Positions 34,495 to 43,400 of a stretch of 64,000 bases of DNA are shown piece after piece; position 1 is the stretch's first letter, and every line of letters begins with the position of its first letter. The position numbers and the translations under genes are program-made. The notes under the pieces were generated by a model. It made no database searches. It was not told the DNA's origin and worked only from the letters and a program-made list of their open reading frames with translations. Source of the DNA: G963674835 sp963674835 (GTDB lineage Bacteria; Planctomycetota; Planctomycetia; Pirellulales; Thermoguttaceae); NCBI GenBank assembly GCA_963674835.2, contig CAXXKC010000003.1:2480001-2544000 (forward strand), read 5' to 3'.

Positions 34495-37400
34495 GTGACG
34501 TCACGACGCTCGCGATATCGAGTCCTCTACACTGGATGGATGTCGGTCACCTTTCTGTTCTTGGTGTATGGAGCCACATCGTTGGGCTGGGCCGGTGAGG
34601 CAGCGCCAACTCCGCCAGCTTCAAATCCTGCGCCCGCAGAGCAGAAACCGGCGGCTCCGGCGCCTGCTCCCGCACCTGCTGAACAGAAACCGGCTACCCC
34701 GGCACCTGCTCCTGCACCCGCGGAGCAGAAGCCAGCGGCTCCGGCACCGGCGCCCGCGCCGGCAGAGCAGAAACCAGCAGCCCCGGCTCCCGCTGCCGCG
34801 CCCGCAGAGCAGAAACCGGCGGCCCCGGCACCGGCACCTACAGAGCAGAAACCGGCTACCCCGGCGCCTGCTCCTGCACCCGCGGAGCAGAAGCCAGCAA
34901 CTCCGGCACCAGCGCCCGCGCCGGCAGAACAGAAGCCAGCGGCTCCGGCGCCCGCTGCCGCGCCGGCAGAGCAGAAACCGGCGGCTCCGGCACCTGCTCC
35001 CGCACCCGCGGAACAGAAGCCAGCGGCCCCAGCTCCCGCACCCGCGCCGGCCGAACAGAAACCGGCCGCTCCGGCGCCTGCTCCCGCGCCCGCAGAGCAG
35101 AAGCCTGTAGCCGCGCCTGCCCCGGAGCCGGCCATTCCAGACGTCGATTACATGGCGTTGACGAAGTCGTCGGTCGCTCGCCGCTTGACGCTGTCGGAAG
35201 AACAGAAGGCGAAGATCGCCGCGGCGGTGAAGGAAAGAACCGACGCCTTGGCGAAAACACCTGCGGAGCAGCAACCGAGCATTGTTCAGGAAAGCAACAA
35301 GAAGCTGGCGGCCTTGTTGAGCAAGGAGCAATTAGGAGAGTTGGTCAAGGCGCTGCACGAGCCGCGTCTGCGATTCAACTTCCGCTTCCAGCGGTGGGCC
35401 GACGTGCTGCAATGGTTCGCCGACCAAGCGGATCTGTCGCTGGTGATCGATGCGCCTCCGCCGGGAACATTCAACTTCAGCGATACCCGCGAATACACAC
35501 CCTCGGAGGCGATCGACCTACTCAACGGCGCACTGCTGCCCAAGGGATATGCACTGGTGCGGCGAGACCGCATGCTGGTTGTCGTCGATTTGAAGGCCGG
35601 CGTGCCGGAAGGGCTGATTCCACGGATTGAGCCGGATGAGTTGGCGGATCGCGGCAAGTTCGAGTTGGTCAGCATGCTCTTCCCGTTGGAGGGAAAGAAC
35701 CCGGAGCAGGTGCAGACGGAGATCAAGCCGCTTCTGGGGCCCTACGGGCAGGCTGTGCCGCTGCCAGCGACGAAGCAATTACTGGTGACCACGACGGCGG
35801 GCTCGATGCAAGCGATCAAAGCTGTGATTGCGAGCATTCCCGTGCCGGCAGCACCGGCGGCGGCAGCGCCCGCCGAGAAGCCTGAAGTAGCGGTGTATCC
35901 GGTGGGCTCGGCGACGCCCCAGGCAGTGCTCGACGTGCTCAAGGCGTTGTTGCCGGACACCAAGGTCGTATTCGACGCGAAGACGCAGCAATTGAATGCG
36001 TACGCGACGCCGAGTCAGCAGGCGGCTATCAAGAAGGTTCTGGAGCAGATGCAGGGAGGGGTTCCGGAAGACAAGCGGCCCAAGCTCGAGGTCTATCCGC
36101 TGGACGCGGTGTTGGCAGACAAGTTTCTGCCCACACTCAAGGGGTTGATTCCCGAAGCGCAACTGACGCTCGACCCGGTGGCGAACAAGCTGATCGTGTG
36201 GGCGACGGCCGCTGACCAAGCGACCCTCAAGGGCATGGTAGAGAAGCTCCAGTCGCTGAGCGCGCCGGACCAAGCGAGGCAGTTGGAGGTGTACCACCTG
36301 GACCGGCTCGATCCGGTATCGGTGATTCCGGCTTTGCAAACGCTGGTTCCCAACGCGAAGCTGACAGCCGATCCCAGGAGCCGGAGCATCGTGGCTCTGG
36401 CATCGGCGGCCGATCAGAAGACGATCAAGACGACACTGGAGCAAATGGAATTGCCCAGCGGCGGGGCCAACGGGCCCGAGTTGCGTTTCTATCCGGTGTC
36501 GGAGATGCCATCGCCGGGCGTTCTGGCTGCGATCGCTCAGCTCGTTCCCAGCGCGCAGGTGACGCCGGAGGTCGAGAAGCGGCGGCTGATGGTACTGGCC
36601 ACGCCGGCCGAGCACGAGATCATCCAGAAGACACTCCAGCAGACCGCAGTGACTCCTGCCGACCAGCGGCAGTTGGCCGCGTATCCGATCGGCTCAGCCG
36701 ATCCGACGAGCACACTGAGCGTCCTGCAAGGACAGATGCCGGGCGTGCAGTTCGTGTTGGACGCGAAGAACAACCGGATCCTGGCGTGGGCGAGCCCGGC
36801 GGAGCACGAGACCATCCGCAACGCGATGGCGCAGATCCAGTCGGGATCTTCCGCAACGAATCAGCCGCGTTTTGAGGTCTACCCGGTCCAGAAGTCGCAA
36901 ATCACCCAGGTCCTGACCACGCTACAGACCCTGGTGCCGACGGCGCGGCTGACAGTCGACCCTAAGAGCGAGAATATCGTGGCGTGGGGCACACCGAGCG
37001 ACCACGAGCAGATCAAGGCGGCGATCGAGAAGCTACAGCTGGGGGCTTCGCCAGAAACGACACCGCAATTGGAGGTCTATCGGCTTACGAAGATCGACCC
37101 GGCAACGGCAATGGGTCTGCTGCAGACGATTGTCCCGGATGCGAAGATCACGATCGACGCAGCGAACAAGAGCCTGGCCATCCTGGCCGTGGCGAAGGAC
37201 CAGCAGACGATTCGCGCGATGCTCGATCAACTGGAGCCGAAGGAGCGGCTGCCGAACGCACCGGAAATGCGATACTACGAGCTGAAGGAACGCCCACCAG
37301 TGACGTTCCTGACGGGGCTCAAAACGCTAGTGCCGTTGGCGCAGATCACGGAGGACCCAAGCGGCACACGGCTGATGGTCGTGGCCACGCCGGCCGATCA

Positions 37401-40400
37401 CGAGGTGATCAAATCGACCATCACACAGTTGGAAGCGGACGTGTCGCCCGAGACGACGCAGCAGTTGGAGATCTATCTTCTCGGCAAGGTCGATATCGCG
37501 ACGGCGACGACCCTGTTGAACAGCCTTGTTCCCAACGCGAAGATCACGCCGGACGCCGTGAACAAGAGCCTGGCAGTCCTGGCCATTCCCAAGGATCACC
37601 AGACGATCCGGAGTCTGTTGGATCAGCTTCAGTCGAACCAGCGCGCGCCGAACGCTCCGGAGTTGCGATTTTACGAACTGAAGCAGAGGCCACCGACCTC
37701 GCTCATCACCGGGTTGCAGGCATTGGCGCCGGCGGCACAGATCACTCAGGACCCCGACGGCAAGCGGCTGATGGTCGTGGCCACGCCGGCCGATCACGAC
37801 ATTGTCAAGTCGACGATCGCCCAGGTCGAGGCGACGGTCCCGCCTGAGGAGAAGAACAAGCTGGTTACGTATCCGGTGACGCCGGCGCAGCGTGCCCGGT
37901 TCCAGGCGGTGGTGCCGACGATTCAGACGGAGTTGCCGGGGATACAGGTGATCAACGATGCGGCGCCGGGTGAGTTGTCGATTTGGGCCAAGCCGGCTCA
38001 GCACGAGGTGATCAAGCAGATCGTCGACGAGTTGAAGAAGGAAGTGCTCGCCTCGGAGAAGTACGCGCTCGTAGCGTATCCGCTGAAGGCGGCCGATCCG
38101 ACCGCAGTATTGACGACGATGCAGAGTGTGTTTCCGGGCGTGCAGTTCGTGATCGACCGCAAGACGCGGCGGATCATGGTGTATGCGAGGCCCGAACAAC
38201 AAGAGGTCATCAAGGCGGCCATCGAGCAGATGGATTCGGCGGTGCCGTCCGAGTCGAAGGAGTCGTTCAAGGTGTACCCGCTCGGCCAAGTCAGTTTGAG
38301 CGTGGTAACGCAGGCGTTGCAGGAACTAACTCCGGACGCCCGCGTCATTCCGGACCAGCGCGGCGACCGGGTCATCGCCTGGGCGATTCCCGCAGACCAG
38401 GAGATCATTGCCAAGACGCTGGAGCAGTTGCAAACGCCGGACGAGAAGTACCGGCCGACGGTCGTCGTTTATCCGACTGCGGGGTTCGACGCGTACGGTT
38501 TGGCAGCCCTGTTGCGGAACGTGATGCCCAGTGCTCAGGTCGTGGCCAATCCGGCCAGCGGCGACGTGGCGGTGTTCGCCAGTCCGACGGATCACGAGAC
38601 GATCAAGGCGGCCGTCGAGCAGTTGAAGAAGCAGAGCGAAGGGGAGAATGCCCCGGTCTTTGTCACTTACGGGTTGGGGCAAGGCAACGTGTCGACCGTG
38701 CTCACCGTTTTGCGTAGCGCCCTGCCGCAAGCACAACTGGCTCCCGGCAAAGACCAGCATGAATTGGTGGCGTTCGCACGGCCGAGCGATCAAGCGGTCA
38801 TCAAGAAGCTGGTCGAGCAGGTATCGCAGAATCCGCCGGAGGGTGTGGCGCCAACGTTGGCTGTATACACGCTCGAGGCGGGGCCCGTCGCCAGTGCCAT
38901 GCAGGTCCTCCGCACGGCCGTACCGGAGGCGCAACTGACGCCAGGCTCCGACCCGCGCACGCTGATGGTCTGGGCGCGACCATCGGATCAAGAGATCGTC
39001 AAGCAAATCGTGGCGAAGCTCGCAGAGCAGGGGAAGACGGAAGGCGGACCGACCCTAGCCGTTTACCCGTTGAAATCGTCCAGCATGTTGGCCAGCACGA
39101 TGCAGACCCTTCGCACGGTGCTGCCGGAGGTGCAGATCACCGTGGGGAGCGATTCTCGCAGCCTGATCGCGTGGGCGCGGCCGGCCGAGCACGAGAAGAT
39201 CAAGCAGACGTTGGCCGAGCTGGCGGAGAAGATGCCGCCGGAGCAGGAGCCGACGCTGGCCACCTATACGCTGGAAGGCATGCCTGTGGCCAGTGCGATT
39301 CAGGTCCTTCGCACGGCTGTGCCGGATGCCCAGTTTACGCCCGGAAACGATCCTCGCACGTACACAGTTTGGGCGCGCCCATCGGATCACGAGATCATCA
39401 AGGGGTTGGTCGAGAAGCTGGCGAAGCAAGGCACTACCGAAGACGGCCCCACACTGGTGCTGTATCCGATGGAGTCGACCACAGCGGCCAGCAACGCTCT
39501 GACCGTGCTGCGGACGGTGACACCCGAGGCGCAGATTTCGCCAAGCCCGGACTACCGCAACCTAATCGTGTGGGCGCGGCCGGCCGAACATGAGAAGATC
39601 AAGCAGACGCTTACACAGTTGGCGGAGAAGAATCCGGAGAGTACCTCGACGCTGGCCACGTACACGTTGGAGAATATGCCGGCATCGAGCGCGCTACCTA
39701 TTCTGCAGTCGGTGGTCCCTGGCGTGCAGTTCACGTATGGCCGCGATCCTCATACGCTGATTGCCTGGGCACGCCCAGCCGAGCATGAGACGATCAAGGG
39801 GATGATCGAGAAGCTCTCGCAGCAGGGGAAGACCGAGGGCGGGCCGACACTAGCGTTGTATCCCATGGAGTCGACGACGGCGGCCAGCAACGCGCTGACC
39901 GTGCTGCGGACGGTGACGCCTGAGGCGCAGATTTCGCCAAGCCCGGACTACCGCAACCTAATCGTGTGGGCGCGGCCAGCCGAACATGAGAAGATCAAGG
40001 AGACGCTCACACAGTTGGCGGAGAAGAAGCCGGAGAACACGTCGACCCTGGAGACGTACACAATCGAGAACATGCCGGCCTCCAGCGCGCTGCCGATTCT
40101 GCAGGCGCAGGTTCCGGGGGTACAGTTCACGTACGGCCGCGATCCTCATACGCTGATTGCCTGGGCGCGCCCAGCCGAGCATGCGACGATCAAGGGGATG
40201 ATCGAGAAGCTCTCGCAGCAGGGGAAGACCGAGGGCGGGCCGACACTAGCGTTGTATCCCATGGAGTCGACGACGGCGGCCAGCAACGCGCTGACCGTGC
40301 TGCGGACGGTGACGCCCGAGGCGCAGATTTCGCCGAGCCCGGACTACCGCAACCTGATCGTGTGGGCGCGGCCAGCCGAACATGAGAAGATCAAGGAAAC

Positions 40401-43400
40401 GCTCACACAGTTGGCGGAGAAGAAGCCGGAGAACACGTCGACCCTGGAGACGTACACGATCGAGAACATGCCGGCCTCCAGTGCGCTGCCGATTCTGCAG
40501 GCGCAGGTTCCGGGGGTACAGTTCACGTACGGTGGCGATCCCCACACGCTGATTGCCTGGGCGCGTCCGGCCGAACATGCGACGATCAAGAGCATGGTCG
40601 AGAAGATCTCGCAGCAGCCGGCCGCGGAAGGTTCGCTGACGATGGCCGTCTATCCGCTGCAGACCAACTCGACCGGCGCGATTCAGGTCATGCGAGCGGT
40701 AGCACCCGAAGCGCAAGTCGTTGCGGCCGACGCACATCGGCTGGTCGTTTGGGCACGACCGGGTGATCATGAGAAGATCAAGACCGCGCTGGAGAAGCTC
40801 TCCAAGGAAGAACCGGCTGACGTGGCGCCGACGGCGGTCGTCTACACGATCGAGGGTGGCAAGGCCGCCAGTGTGATGCGTATCCTTTCGCAGGCCGTAC
40901 CCGAAGCTCAGGTGAGCGTGGGTACCGATCCACACGAGGTGGTCGTGTATGGGCGGCCGGCCGACCAGAAGATTATCAAGGACATTGTCACGAAGCTCTC
41001 CGAAAAGCCGCCGGCCGAAAACGCGCCGACGATGGTCGTCTATACGGTTGAGGGGACATTGGCGGCCAATGCCATGACGCTGTTGCGTGCAGCCTCGCCC
41101 GACGCCCAGTTCACACTGGGCTCTGATCCCCGCACGCTCATTGCCTGGGCACGACCGACGGAACACGAACTGATTCGTGCGGCATTGGACAAGATGGCCA
41201 AATCGCTGCCGGCCGAGCAACAGCCGACCGTGGCGAGCTACAAGTTGCCGGCGGGCAACGCGGCGTACGCCATCGGGCTACTGCGGCCGGCTTTTCCGCA
41301 AGTGCAGATGACCACGAGCGCCGATCCACGGGAGTTGCTCGTATGGGCCGGGCCTAACGACCAGCAGGCGATCGCCAAGGCTATCGATACGCTGACGACA
41401 GTCACCGCCGACAGCCAGTTGAAGATGGTCGTGTACACGCTCAAGGCAACGTCGGCCGGAGCGGCTATTCCGCTGGTAACGAACTTGGCGCCCGGGGCGC
41501 GGGTGACCACGACGAATGATCCATACCAATTGATCGTGCTGGCCAACACGGCCGACCACGAGCGAATCAAGGCGGCGCTGGATGAGTTGGCCAAATCGCT
41601 GCCGGCCGAGCAACAGCCGACCGTGGCGAGCTACAAGTTGCCGGCGGGCAACGCGGCGTACGCCATCGGGCTACTGCGGCCGGCTTTTCCGCAAGTGCAG
41701 ATGACCACGAGCGCCGATCCACGGGAGTTGCTCGTATGGGCCGGGCCTAACGACCAGCAGGCGATCGCCAAGGCTATCGATACGCTGACGACAGTCACCG
41801 CCGACAGTACGTTGAAGATGGTCGTGTATACACTCAAGGCAACGTCGGCCGGAGCGGCCATTCCGTTGGTAACCAACTTGGCGCCCGGGGCGCGGGTGAC
41901 CACGACGACCGATCCGTACCAATTGATCGTGCTGGCCAACACGGCGGACCACGAGCGAATCAAGGCGGCGCTGGATGAGTTGGCCAAATCGCTGCCGGCC
42001 GAGCAACAGCCGACCGTGGCGAGCTACAAGTTGCCGGCGGGCAACGCGGCGTACGCCATCGGGCTACTGCGGCCGGCTTTTCCGCAAGTGCAGATGACCA
42101 CGAGCGCCGATCCACGGGAGTTGCTCGTATGGGCCGGGCCTAACGACCAGCAGGCGATCGCCAAGGCTATCGATACGCTGACGACAGTCACCGCCGACAG
42201 CCAGTTGAAGATGGTCGTGTACACGCTCAAGGCAACGTCGGCCGGAGCGGCTATTCCGCTGGTAACGAACTTGGCGCCCGGGGCGCGGGTGACCACGACG
42301 AATGATCCATACCAATTGATCGTGCTGGCCAACACGGCCGACCACGAGCGGATCGCGGCGGCGTTGGATGAGTTGGCCAAGAACGAGTCGGCTGAAACGG
42401 CGGCGACGCTCACCGTCTATTCGTTGAAGTATGCCACGGCTCAGGATGCCATGCGCGTGCTGGCACCGGTCGTTCCGCAAGCCAAACTGAACGTGGGGGC
42501 CGACCCGCAGCAACTCGTTGCCCACGCGCGACCGGACGACCACGCGCAGATCAAGAAGATGCTGGAGACATTGGACGTCGAGGCACCCGAGGATGCGGCT
42601 TCGTCGGCGGTGGTGTACACGCTGAAGGGGGCCGCGTCGCGTCAGCCTCAGTATATGCTTATGTTCCTTCGCAGCTCGGTGCCGCAGGCCACGTTTACGC
42701 TGGGGGCCGACCCGAACCAGCTAGTCGCCTGGGCAAAGCCCAAGGACCACGAGAAGATCAAGGAGTTGGTCGACCAACTTTCGAAACAGTTGCCGCCGGA
42801 AGAGGCCCCGGTGATGGCAACCTATACGGTTGACGGGATGGCGGCGCAGAGCGCGCTACGGATCATGACGAACGCGTTTCCCACGGTCGAATTCGCCGTG
42901 GCGTTGGATGGGCGCAGCCTGATGGCGTGGGCGAGTCCTGAGGATCAGAAGCAGATTGCGGCCGCGGTGAACAAGCTTTCCGAGGCACCACCGGATCCCA
43001 ATGCACCCACGCTGGCAACATATCGGCTGGAGAACACCACGGCGTCGACGGTCATTCAATTGTTGACTGGAACGTTTCCCCAAGCGCGGCTCACTCCTGG
43101 TTCGGATCCGTTCGAACTGCTGGTGTGGGCAAGCCCGAAGGAGCATGAGAAGATTGCTGCTGCGGTGAAGAAGATGTCGGAGGCCGCGGCGCAGAGCACG
43201 GAATCGACGATGGCAGTCTACATGCTGGAGTCGACGACGGCCGCCAGCGCCATCCAGTTGCTGCGCAATGCCGTGCCACAAGCCCAGTTCGCCGTGGGTA
43301 CCGATCCCTACCAGTTGGTCGCCTGGGGGCGTCCGAAGGACCACGAGGCGATTCGCACGGCGGTGGAGAAGATGTCGCAGGCTGCGGCATCCGACCCGAA

